Source: Erythrobacter cryptus DSM 12079 (GTDB lineage Bacteria; Pseudomonadota; Alphaproteobacteria; Sphingomonadales; Sphingomonadaceae). From it: a stretch of 64,000 nucleotides of DNA. Positions 25,967 to 33,772 of the stretch are shown in pieces (position 1 is the first letter of the stretch; every line of letters begins with the position of its first letter). Below the pieces are notes generated by a model. That model saw only the letters and a program-made list of their open reading frames with translations, was not told the DNA's origin and ran no database searches. The stretch lies in NCBI RefSeq assembly GCF_000422985.1, contig NZ_KE383966.1, forward strand, positions 227,829 to 291,828. The letters are read 5' to 3'. Made by a program: the position numbers and the translations under genes.

Positions 25967-26009
25967 TAAACGGCAGGGCTTGCAACCGGCAAGCCAAAGG
26001 AGAGGGATC

Positions 26010-27428
26010 TTGGAGACACAGCGCGAAGGCGCCAACATGGCGCTGATTTCGGCGATCGTGGCGGTGGCAACGATTGGGGGCTTGCTGTTCGGCTATGACA
26101 GCGGGGCGGTGAACGGCACCCAGCCAGGGCTGAAAGGTGCCTTCGGCCTCAGCGAGGGCGGTCTCGGCTTTACCGTTGGCTCGCTGTTGATCGGGTGCTT
26201 CATCGGTGCCTTCTTTGCTGGCACGCTGGCTGACCAGCTCGGCCGGCGCAATGTCATGCGCATCGCCGCGCTGCTGTTTCTGCTCGGCGCGTTAGTGCAG
26301 GGGCTGACCGCCGATCACACGCTGTTCCTCATTGCACGCATCGCCGGGGGCATGGCGGTGGGCGCGGCGAGCGTGCTTTCGCCCGCCTATATCGCCGAAG
26401 TCGCCCCGGCCCATATCCGCGGGCGGATGACGACGGTGCAGCAGGTGATGATCATCACCGGGCTGACGCTGGCCTTTCTCGTCAATTACGCGCTGGCCGC
26501 CGCGGCTGGCGATTCGACCGGGGCCTTGTGGGGCGGGATCGCCGCCTGGCGCTGGATGTACCTGATGCAGGCCGTGCCTGCCGCGGTGTTCCTGGTGGCC
26601 TTGTTCTTCATTCCGGAAAGCCCGCGCTATCTCGTCGGCAAGGGCCGCCATGGCGAAGCTGCGCAGGTGCTCGCCAGCCTGTTCGGCCCGGCCGAGGCCG
26701 CAACCAAGCTGGCCGAGATCCGCGCCAGCTTTTCTGCCGATCACCGCCCGCGGCTTGCCGATGTGCTCGCGCCTGCCGGGGCGCCGTCCTTCCTCGGCAT
26801 CCGCGCGATCGTGTGGGTGGGGATCATGCTGGCGGTGTTCCAGCAGCTCGTCGGCATCAACGTGATCTTCTATTACGGGGCAACGCTGTGGCAGCTGGCG
26901 GGCTTTACCGAAAACGACTCGCTGCTCATCAACATCCTTTCAGGCGCGGTCTCGATCGCGGCCTGCTTTGTCACCATCGCGGTGATTGACCGGATCGGGC
27001 GCAAGCCGCTGCTTTTGATCGGCTCGGCCGGGATGGCGGCAAGCCTGCTGGTGATGGTCTATGCCTTCAGCCAGGGCGGGCTTGATGCGGCCGGCAACCT
27101 CGTGCTTTCCCCGGCGCTCGGGACGGTGGCGGTGGTCGCGGCCAATCTTTATGTCATCTTCTTCAATGTCAGCTGGGGGCCGGTGATGTGGGTGATGCTG
27201 GCCGAGATGTTCCCCAACCAGATCCGCGGCTCGGCCCTTGCCGTGGCCGGGTTCTTCCAGTGGTTTGCCAATTACCTCATCGCCCAGACCTTCCCGGTGA
27301 TGGCCACCGGGATCGGCCTTGCCGCCAGCTACAGCTTCTATGCCGTCTGCGCGGTGATCAGCTTCTTCCTCGTCCAGCGTTTCATCACCGAGACCAAGGG
27401 CAAGGAGCTGGAGGAGATGGTGGGATGA
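26010..27428 (+). CDS. MFS sugar porter (D-xylose/H+ symporter type)
   Basis: 472 residues and twelve membrane helices of the sugar-porter family. Signatures seen are GGLLFGYDSGAVNG in helix 1, DQLGRRNVM between helices 2 and 3, PESPRYLVGKGR after helix 6, FQQLVGINVIFYYG (QQxxGxN sugar site) in helix 7, DRIGRKPLLL, and ETKGKELEEM at the end. It would import xylose or related pentoses with protons. The TTG at 26010 has a strong AAAGGAGAGGG seven bases away; an ATG at 26037 is a possible alternative. It shares the operator at 25953 with the divergent dehydrogenase and is followed by two halogenase-family genes on the same strand. Confidence 0.9.
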   Translation: METQREGANMALISAIVAVATIGGLLFGYDSGAVNGTQPGLKGAFGLSEGGLGFTVGSLLIGCFIGAFFAGTLADQLGRRNVMRIAALLFLLGALVQGLTADHTLFLIARIAGGMAVGAASVLSPAYIAEVAPAHIRGRMTTVQQVMIITGLTLAFLVNYALAAAAGDSTGALWGGIAAWRWMYLMQAVPAAVFLVALFFIPESPRYLVGKGRHGEAAQVLASLFGPAEAATKLAEIRASFSADHRPRLADVLAPAGAPSFLGIRAIVWVGIMLAVFQQLVGINVIFYYGATLWQLAGFTENDSLLINILSGAVSIAACFVTIAVIDRIGRKPLLLIGSAGMAASLLVMVYAFSQGGLDAAGNLVLSPALGTVAVVAANLYVIFFNVSWGPVMWVMLAEMFPNQIRGSALAVAGFFQWFANYLIAQTFPVMATGIGLAASYSFYAVCAVISFFLVQRFITETKGKELEEMVG

Positions 27429-27456
27429 GCAAAGCCGCGCGGGGCCGGGGCCGGTG

Positions 27457-28977
27457 ATGGGCGAGGCGCCGACCCCTGTCCGCGTGGTCGTGCTCGGCGG
27501 CGGCACCGCCGGGTGGATGACTGCGGCGGGGCTTGCCGGGCTGCTGCCGGGGCTTGCCCGCGTTAGCCTTATCGAAAGCGAGGAGATCGGCATCGTCGGC
27601 GTGGGCGAGGCGACACTGCCGCACATCCGCAGCTTTGTCGAACGGCTGGGGATTGACGAAGCCGCCTTCATGAAGGCGACCCATGCCACCTACAAGCTCG
27701 GCATCGACTTTCGCGATTTCGGCCGCATCGGGCAGAGCTACATCCACCCCTTCGGCTCCTTTGGCGAGGAGGTGCAGGGGGTGGGCTTCCACCACTGGTG
27801 GCTCGAGCTTGCGCGCCATGGCCTGGCGCGCGATCTGGGCGACTATTCGCTCGCGGTGGCCGCCGCGCGGGCCAACCGCTTCCGCCCGCCTGCCGAGGAT
27901 GACAGCCTCGCTTCAACCTATGGCTATGCCTATCAGTTCGATGCCACGCTTTTCGGCCCCTTCATGCGCCAGTTCAGCCTTAACCTTGGGGTTGAGCGCC
28001 ACGAGGGGCGGGTGGTGGCGGTCGAGCGCGATGGGGCAAGCGGCGATGTTACGGCACTGGTGCTCGCCGATGGGCGCCGGATCGCGGGCGATCTCTTCGT
28101 TGATTGCTCGGGCTTTCGCTCGCTGCTGCTCGGGCAGGAGCTGGGCGAAGCGTGGGAGGACTGGGCCCATTGGCTGCCCTGCGATCGGGCTGCGGCGATG
28201 CCCTGCGCCCACGCCAGCGCAGAGCTGCGGCCCTACACCACCGCCACCGCCATGCCCGCCGGGTGGCGCTGGCAGATCCCGCTCCAGCACCGCATGGGCA
28301 ATGGCTATGTCTTCTCCAGCGCCCACCTGTCGGAGGACGAGGCCTGCGCGGCGATCCTTGCCGCGGCCGAAGGCACGCCGCTGGCCGAGCCGAGGATCCT
28401 GAAGTTCCGCCCCGGGCGGCGCACACGCTCGTGGAGCCACAATGTCATCGGCGTGGGGCTGGCCAGCGGCTTTCTCGAGCCGCTCGAATCGACCTCGATC
28501 TACCTCGCGCAGATGGCGATCACCTATCTCATCGAGCTTTTCCCGGTTGGGGGCGTGATCGATCCGCGCGATCGGGATGCGTTCAACCGCCTGGTTGACA
28601 TGGAATATGACCGGGTACGCGATTTCCTGATCCTCCATTACCACGCCACCACCCGCGACGATTCGGACTTCTGGAACCACGTGCGCACGATGCAGGTGCC
28701 CGATAGCCTTGCGGGCAAGCTCGAACTGTGGCGGCAGGCAGGCCGGATCGCGAAATATTCCGACGGGCTGTTCTACGATGCCAGCTGGATCGCGGTCTTT
28801 ATTGGCCAGGGCCTGCTGCCCGAGGCGCACGATCCGCGCACGGCGCTGATCGATCCCAACGCCCTTGCCCGGGCGAGCGAGCGGTTGCGCCTTGCCGTGG
28901 CGGGTGAGGTGGCGACCATGCCGGAGCACCGCGAATACCTCGCGCGCGAGGCCGCGCGGCTCGCCGAGGCGGCGTGA
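27457..28977 (+). CDS. Tryptophan-halogenase-family flavoprotein A
   Basis: 506 residues, similar in length and layout to flavin-dependent tryptophan 7-halogenases. The FAD loop GGGTAG is at 14-19, the active-site Lys in HATYKLGIDF is Lys80, WRWQIP (Trp270-Trp272) is the family WxWxIP motif that separates halogenases from monooxygenases, and the catalytic Glu in EPLESTSIYL is Glu344. All needed residues are therefore present. Genes of this family recur next to TonB receptors in carbohydrate-uptake loci of sphingomonads, Caulobacter and xanthomonads; their substrate there is not known. It starts 28 bases after the porter gene, and its stop overlaps the next start (GTGA). Confidence 0.88.
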   Translation: MGEAPTPVRVVVLGGGTAGWMTAAGLAGLLPGLARVSLIESEEIGIVGVGEATLPHIRSFVERLGIDEAAFMKATHATYKLGIDFRDFGRIGQSYIHPFGSFGEEVQGVGFHHWWLELARHGLARDLGDYSLAVAAARANRFRPPAEDDSLASTYGYAYQFDATLFGPFMRQFSLNLGVERHEGRVVAVERDGASGDVTALVLADGRRIAGDLFVDCSGFRSLLLGQELGEAWEDWAHWLPCDRAAAMPCAHASAELRPYTTATAMPAGWRWQIPLQHRMGNGYVFSSAHLSEDEACAAILAAAEGTPLAEPRILKFRPGRRTRSWSHNVIGVGLASGFLEPLESTSIYLAQMAITYLIELFPVGGVIDPRDRDAFNRLVDMEYDRVRDFLILHYHATTRDDSDFWNHVRTMQVPDSLAGKLELWRQAGRIAKYSDGLFYDASWIAVFIGQGLLPEAHDPRTALIDPNALARASERLRLAVAGEVATMPEHREYLAREAARLAEAA

Positions 28978-30443
28978 GCGCGCCGCGCCAGCCTCTGCGC
29001 CGGGTGGTGGTGGCGGGCAGCGGGCCGCTCGGCATCCTTGCCGCCATCGCGCTGCGCCGGGCGCTGCCGGGATGCGAGGTGGTGGTGGTGGGCGAGGCAC
29101 CCGGCCCTGCTGCCTTTGCCGACCATGCGGCCAGCGCCATGCCCTTCACCAACAAGCTGCACGACCGATTGGGCATTGCCGAGGCCGACTTGGTGCGCCG
29201 CGCCGGCGGCTCCTACCGCCTTGTCACGCGGCTCGCCGGCTGGGGCGGTGTAGGCCATGAGGGCCTGCTTGCCTATGGCGAGACCCTGCCAAGCGTGCTC
29301 AAGACCGCCTTTGCCCGCAACTGGGGCCGGGTGCGCCTGCCGGGCGAAGGGGCGCCCTCGGCCTTCAGTCTTGCCGCGGTGCTGGCCGAGGCGGGCCGCT
29401 TTGCCCCGCCGCCCCCGGGTGAGCCGACCCCGATCTCGGCGGTTGATTATGCGCTGCGCTGGAACCCGGCTGCCTATCGCGATCTGCTGATCGAGGTGGC
29501 CGCAGGCCTGGGGGTGATCCATGTTCCGGTCCATCCCGAAGGGATCGCGCCCGGCGCGGGCGATGAGATTGCTGCGATCCGTCTTGCCGGAGGCGACCTT
29601 ATCGCGGCCGACCTCTTTATCGATTGCAGCGGGCCTGCCGCCCAGCTCATCGCCGCGCACCCGCGCTTTGCCTTCATCGACTGGTCGGCAAGCCTGCCCA
29701 CGCGCCATGTCTATTTGGCTGCTCCCGGCGCGCCGCGCCTCGCGCTCGAGGATCGCCTCAGCCTCGGCGCGGCGGGCTGGCTGAGCGCGGTTGCAGGCCG
29801 TGATGGCACGCATCTGATGCTCGGCACCGCGGCGCCGCTCAGCCGCGCGGCGGCGGAGGCGCAGCTGGGCAGCCGTGCGACAGGCATGGTGAACCTCACC
29901 CCGGGCCGGGTGCAAGCGCCGTGGCTCGGCAATGTCTTGGCACTTGGTGATGCGGCAGCGCGCTTCGAGCCGCTGGGGCCGCTCCACCTCGATCTTGCCC
30001 ATCGCCAGCTCGCCCTGCTCATCGAGCTGCTGCCCGGCCGGCCCATCTGTGCGCATGAGCGCGCCGAATATAACCGCCGCTCGGTGCTGATGATGGAGGG
30101 CGTGCACGAGGTGCTGGCGCTGCACTTCGCCGCGCCTGCCGCTGCGGCCGTGTTTGGCGCGCGGCCCCTGCCGGGCCGAGCCGCCGAGGTGATCGACCAG
30201 TTCACCCGGCGCGGGCGCATTCCCTTCCGCGAGGAAATGCCGCTGCTGGGGCAGGAGCAGTTCGCTCTGCTCGCCGCGCTGGGTTGGGCGCCGGGCCTTC
30301 CCCCTGCCGCGCTGGCGACCGCCGCGCCGGGCGAGGCGGCTGCGCGCGCTGCCTTCGAGGCCGAGGCCCGCGCTGCGCTCGCCTTTGCCCCGCCCTATGA
30401 AGCCTGGCTGGCAAGCGTGCTTGGCGCTGGTGTGCGGGTCTAG
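28974..30443 (+). CDS. Degenerate tryptophan-halogenase-family protein B
   Basis: 489 residues, starting with GTG in a GTGA overlap with the previous gene. The FAD loop is VVVAGSGPLGILAAIAL (GSGPLG), and the segment LFIDCSGPAAQLI matches the CSGFRSLL region of the neighbours. The family WxWxIP motif is absent (AGWLSAVAGRDG at the equivalent place), and the catalytic EPLESTS has become EPLGPLH, so the Glu is lost. It is unlikely to halogenate; it may bind FAD as a partner subunit or carry out another oxidation. Codon use is like its neighbours, and the frame is intact over its full length, so the gene is under selection. Confidence 0.75.
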   Translation: MSAPRQPLRRVVVAGSGPLGILAAIALRRALPGCEVVVVGEAPGPAAFADHAASAMPFTNKLHDRLGIAEADLVRRAGGSYRLVTRLAGWGGVGHEGLLAYGETLPSVLKTAFARNWGRVRLPGEGAPSAFSLAAVLAEAGRFAPPPPGEPTPISAVDYALRWNPAAYRDLLIEVAAGLGVIHVPVHPEGIAPGAGDEIAAIRLAGGDLIAADLFIDCSGPAAQLIAAHPRFAFIDWSASLPTRHVYLAAPGAPRLALEDRLSLGAAGWLSAVAGRDGTHLMLGTAAPLSRAAAEAQLGSRATGMVNLTPGRVQAPWLGNVLALGDAAARFEPLGPLHLDLAHRQLALLIELLPGRPICAHERAEYNRRSVLMMEGVHEVLALHFAAPAAAAVFGARPLPGRAAEVIDQFTRRGRIPFREEMPLLGQEQFALLAALGWAPGLPPAALATAAPGEAAARAAFEAEARAALAFAPPYEAWLASVLGAGVRV

Positions 30444-30490
30444 CGCTTCGGTTGGGTTTTGGCCTAGCTTTGGTGGCCTTTCGGCTACGC

Positions 30491-32026
30491 TCAGGCGGCC
30501 AGACGCTCGGCCGGGCTGATCGCCGCGCCATTCTGGGCGAGAAACTGTGCCTGGCTCGGCAATTGATCGACGGTGTTGGCGATCACCGCGCGGATATGGG
30601 CAAGCCCCTTGCGCGTTTCGTACTCGTCGAGCATCCAGGCAGCCGGGTGCCAGGCCTCGGGGCGCACCCCCTGGCTCAGCATCACCGAAAGCCAGCTGTC
30701 CTCGGTAAACAGCTCGTTGTTCTCGCGCACGATCCGTCCAGAGGAGCGGAACAGCTCGAGCTTTTCGGCAAGGTCATCGGGCGGCGCAAGGTTGCGGCAA
30801 TAGCGCCAGAAATCCGAGTCATCGCGCTCGCTGGCCCGGTAATGCAGCACCAGGAAATCGCGGATATTGACATATTCGCGCTCGGTCTCGGCATTGAAGC
30901 GCGCGCGCTCGACCGCGCCGAAGCGGGTATCGGGAAACAGCGCCAGCAGCCGGGCGATGCCCGATTGCACGAGGTGGATCGAGGTCGATTCGAGCGGCTC
31001 GAGAAAGCCCGCCGCCAGCCCCAGGGCAACGACATTCTTCTCCCACATCCGCGCGCGGTGCCCGGCCTTGAAGGAAAGATGATTGGGCTCGGCCAGCGGC
31101 TTGCCGTCGAGATGGGCAAGCAGCAGATCGGTTGCGGCTTCCCGGCTGACATGGGCCGAGGAAAAGACATGGCCATTGCCGATGCGGTGCTGGAGCGGAA
31201 TGCGCCATTGCCAGCCCGCCGGGCGCGCGGTGGAGCGGGTAAGCGGCACGTCCTCGCCCCCCAGTTCGCAGGGGATCGCCACCGCGCAATCGCACGGCAG
31301 CCATGAACTCCAGTCGGTGAAGGGCACCCCCAGGGTCTGGCCCAGAAGCAGCGAACGGAAGCCCGAACAATCGATGAACAGCTGGCCGGCAACCTCGCGC
31401 CCATCCTCCAGCCTCACCGCGGTGACAAAGCCGCTCTGGCCATCCTGCACGGCGTCAACGATGCGCCCCTCGATCCGCACCGCTCCGCGCTCCTCGGCAT
31501 AGGCGCGCAGGAACCGGGCATAGCGGCCCGCGTCGAACTGGAAGGCATAGGACAGTCGCGCGAGCGGCGACTTGGGCAGGTCGGGGCGCGGCCAGCCGAA
31601 GCGACCTGCCTTGCCCGCCATGGCCGCGATCGAATAGGCATCGATCGGCGCCAATTCGCCGATGCTCGCACCGCGCAGCCAGAAATGCTGGAAATCAATG
31701 CCCAGCATGTCGATCCCGAAGCTGCCGAAGGGATGGACGTAGGCATGGCCCGGCCGCAGCCAATCGACGAACTCGATGCCGAGTTTGTAGGTCGCACGGG
31801 TCTCGCGCATGAACTGCATCTCATCGAGGCCGAGCAGGCGATTGAAGCCGATGATCTGCGGGATCGTCGCCTCGCCCACGCCGACCGTGCCGATCGCCTC
31901 GCTCTCCACCAGGCTGACCGAGAGGCCAGGCAGGCTGCCCAGCACCCGCACCAGCGCGGCGGCGGTCATCCATCCGGCGGTGCCGCCGCCGACAATCACG
32001 ATCCGGGTGACGGGTGCGGCGGTCAT
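30491..32026 (-). CDS. Tryptophan-halogenase-family flavoprotein C
   Basis: 511 residues. FAD loop GGGTAG (13-18), active-site Lys81 in RATYKLGIEF, WQWRIP motif in the stretch GWQWRIPLQHRIGNGHVFSS, and catalytic Glu in GFLEPLESTSIHL are all present. It lies downstream of protein D with a 4-base ATGA-type overlap and is transcribed away from the TonB receptor. The gene converges with protein B across a 47-base gap without a clear terminator. The substrate is unknown. Confidence 0.87.
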   Translation of the reverse strand: MTAAPVTRIVIVGGGTAGWMTAAALVRVLGSLPGLSVSLVESEAIGTVGVGEATIPQIIGFNRLLGLDEMQFMRETRATYKLGIEFVDWLRPGHAYVHPFGSFGIDMLGIDFQHFWLRGASIGELAPIDAYSIAAMAGKAGRFGWPRPDLPKSPLARLSYAFQFDAGRYARFLRAYAEERGAVRIEGRIVDAVQDGQSGFVTAVRLEDGREVAGQLFIDCSGFRSLLLGQTLGVPFTDWSSWLPCDCAVAIPCELGGEDVPLTRSTARPAGWQWRIPLQHRIGNGHVFSSAHVSREAATDLLLAHLDGKPLAEPNHLSFKAGHRARMWEKNVVALGLAAGFLEPLESTSIHLVQSGIARLLALFPDTRFGAVERARFNAETEREYVNIRDFLVLHYRASERDDSDFWRYCRNLAPPDDLAEKLELFRSSGRIVRENNELFTEDSWLSVMLSQGVRPEAWHPAAWMLDEYETRKGLAHIRAVIANTVDQLPSQAQFLAQNGAAISPAERLAA

Positions 32027-33603
32027 GCGGGCATCTCCCCAAGGGCAAGGCCGGGCACGGCGGCGGGCGCAGCATCGTGCCAGCAGCCGGCGCGGCGCAG
32101 GAACTCCTCGTGGCCCGGCAGGCGTCCGGCGATCTCGGCATAGGCAGCGCGCATCTGTGCCATCGCCGCGGCGACCTTGGCCTCATCAAGCGTGTCGGCG
32201 ATCGGATCATAGCCCTGTGGCCAGAGGTTCTGCCCCAACAGCACCGCCACCCAGCTCGGGGTGGAGAACAGTTCGACATTCTCGCGGAACACCCGTCCCC
32301 AGCGCTCCCACAGCGCCAACTTGCGCGCGAGGCTGTCGGGCACTTCCATGTCGCGCACATGGCGCCAGAAAGCAGTGTCGCTGCGCTGGGTGGCCTTGTA
32401 ATGCAGGATCACGAAGTCGCGCACATCCTCGAACACTCCGCGCATTCCGCGATTGTATTCGTCGCGCTCGAGCGGCGTGATCGGCCAGTCGGGAAACAGG
32501 GCAAAAAGCCGCTGGATGCCGTTCTGGATGAGGTGGATCGAGGTCGATTCGAGCGGCTCGATGAAGCCCGCGGCAAGCCCGAGCGCCACGACATTGTGGT
32601 TCCAGGCCTTGGCGCGCATTCCGGTGCGGAAGCGCAGCAGGCGCGGCTCGCCCAGCGCCTCGCCTTCGAGATGGGTGAGCAGCACCCGGCGCGCTTCCTC
32701 CTCGTCGATGAAGGCACTGGCAAAGACATGGCCGTTGCCGGTGCGATGCTGGAGCGGGATGCGCCATTGCCAGCCGGCGCCGTGCGCGGTGGCGCGGGTG
32801 AAGGGATCGGGCGGCCCTGCCGCGCGGCTCGGCACGGCGAGCGCGCGGTCCATAGGCAGCCAGTGGCTCCAGTCCTCGAACCCGGTTGCGAGCGCTTCCT
32901 CAATCAGGAGGCCGCGGAAGCCCGAGCAATCGATGAACAATTCGCCTTCGATCAACGCGCCGCCGTCGAGCCGCACCGCGGTGACATCGCCGCTCGTTGC
33001 ATCGCGCAGGACCTCGGTAATGATGCCTTCGATGCGCCTGGTGCCCTGCCGTTCGGCGAGCCGGCGCAGATAGGCGGCATAAAGGCCGGCATCGAAGTGG
33101 TAGGCATAGGCAAGCTGGCGCACCAGCGATTGCGCCCCGGCCGCCGGCCGGGCGAATCGCCCCCGCCGCGCGGCCTGGGTGCTCATCGAATAATCGCCGA
33201 TCACGCCGCCGCTGCCGCCGCGGGCGTGCGCGCGCAGATAGAGCTGGTGGAAGGCGATGCCGTGGAGATCCTCGCCATGAACGCCGAAGGGGTGGAAATA
33301 GCGATCCCCGATGCGGCCCCAGTCGACGAACTCGATCCCGAGCTTGGCGGTGCCGCGGGTCTCGCGCAGGAACTCGGCTTCGGGAATGTCGAGCATGGCG
33401 TTAAAGGCGCGGATCGGCGGGATCGTCGCCTCGCCCACGCCGACCGTGCCGATGGTCTCCGATTCGATCAGCGTGATGCGCCGCGCGCCATCATCGAAAT
33501 AGCGCGAAAGCGCGGCCGCGGCCATCCATCCGGCGGTGCCGCCAACGACGATGACGACCCGCTCGAGCCGCCGCGCGTTACCGATACCATCGCTTTCAGC
33601 CAT
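32023..33603 (-). CDS. Tryptophan-halogenase-family flavoprotein D
   Basis: 526 residues. Active-site Lys87 (RGTAKLGIEF), WQWRIP and EPLESTSIHL are conserved. The first glycine of the FAD loop is replaced: VVGGTAG instead of GGGTAG (Val20), which may loosen dinucleotide binding though a Gly-Gly remains. It is the first gene of a two-gene unit (D then C) divergent from the TonB receptor; the operator at 33743 lies in the shared 169-base gap. Confidence 0.87.
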   Translation of the reverse strand: MAESDGIGNARRLERVVIVVGGTAGWMAAAALSRYFDDGARRITLIESETIGTVGVGEATIPPIRAFNAMLDIPEAEFLRETRGTAKLGIEFVDWGRIGDRYFHPFGVHGEDLHGIAFHQLYLRAHARGGSGGVIGDYSMSTQAARRGRFARPAAGAQSLVRQLAYAYHFDAGLYAAYLRRLAERQGTRRIEGIITEVLRDATSGDVTAVRLDGGALIEGELFIDCSGFRGLLIEEALATGFEDWSHWLPMDRALAVPSRAAGPPDPFTRATAHGAGWQWRIPLQHRTGNGHVFASAFIDEEEARRVLLTHLEGEALGEPRLLRFRTGMRAKAWNHNVVALGLAAGFIEPLESTSIHLIQNGIQRLFALFPDWPITPLERDEYNRGMRGVFEDVRDFVILHYKATQRSDTAFWRHVRDMEVPDSLARKLALWERWGRVFRENVELFSTPSWVAVLLGQNLWPQGYDPIADTLDEAKVAAAMAQMRAAYAEIAGRLPGHEEFLRRAGCWHDAAPAAVPGLALGEMPA

Positions 33604-33742
33604 CCTGCTCCCACCCTACTCTGCCGCGCCATTGTTGGCAATTTGCCACAGTTCCCCTGCAAAAATGCAAAGACCTATTGTCAAGCGCGGCGGCTCTCGA
33701 TAAGCCACAGCCTCATAACAGGGCAAGCTATCTGACCATAAA

Positions 33743-33756
33743 TGATAGCGCTAACA
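33743..33756. promoter_or_regulatory. LacI-type operator 2 (receptor / halogenase divergent promoter)
   Basis: TGATAGCGCTAACA with perfect core TAGCGCTA (33746-33753), 17 bases before the start of the TonB receptor. It would block receptor translation start or transcription when bound. Confidence 0.85.
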
Positions 33757-33772
33757 TCAGGAGGGGATCCGA

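Noticed and set aside
30444..30490. GGCC...GGCC bases near the converging halogenase genes as a terminator or another mini-hairpin copy
   Set aside because: The stem is short, there is no T tract in either direction, and the bases do not match the IS insertion plan.
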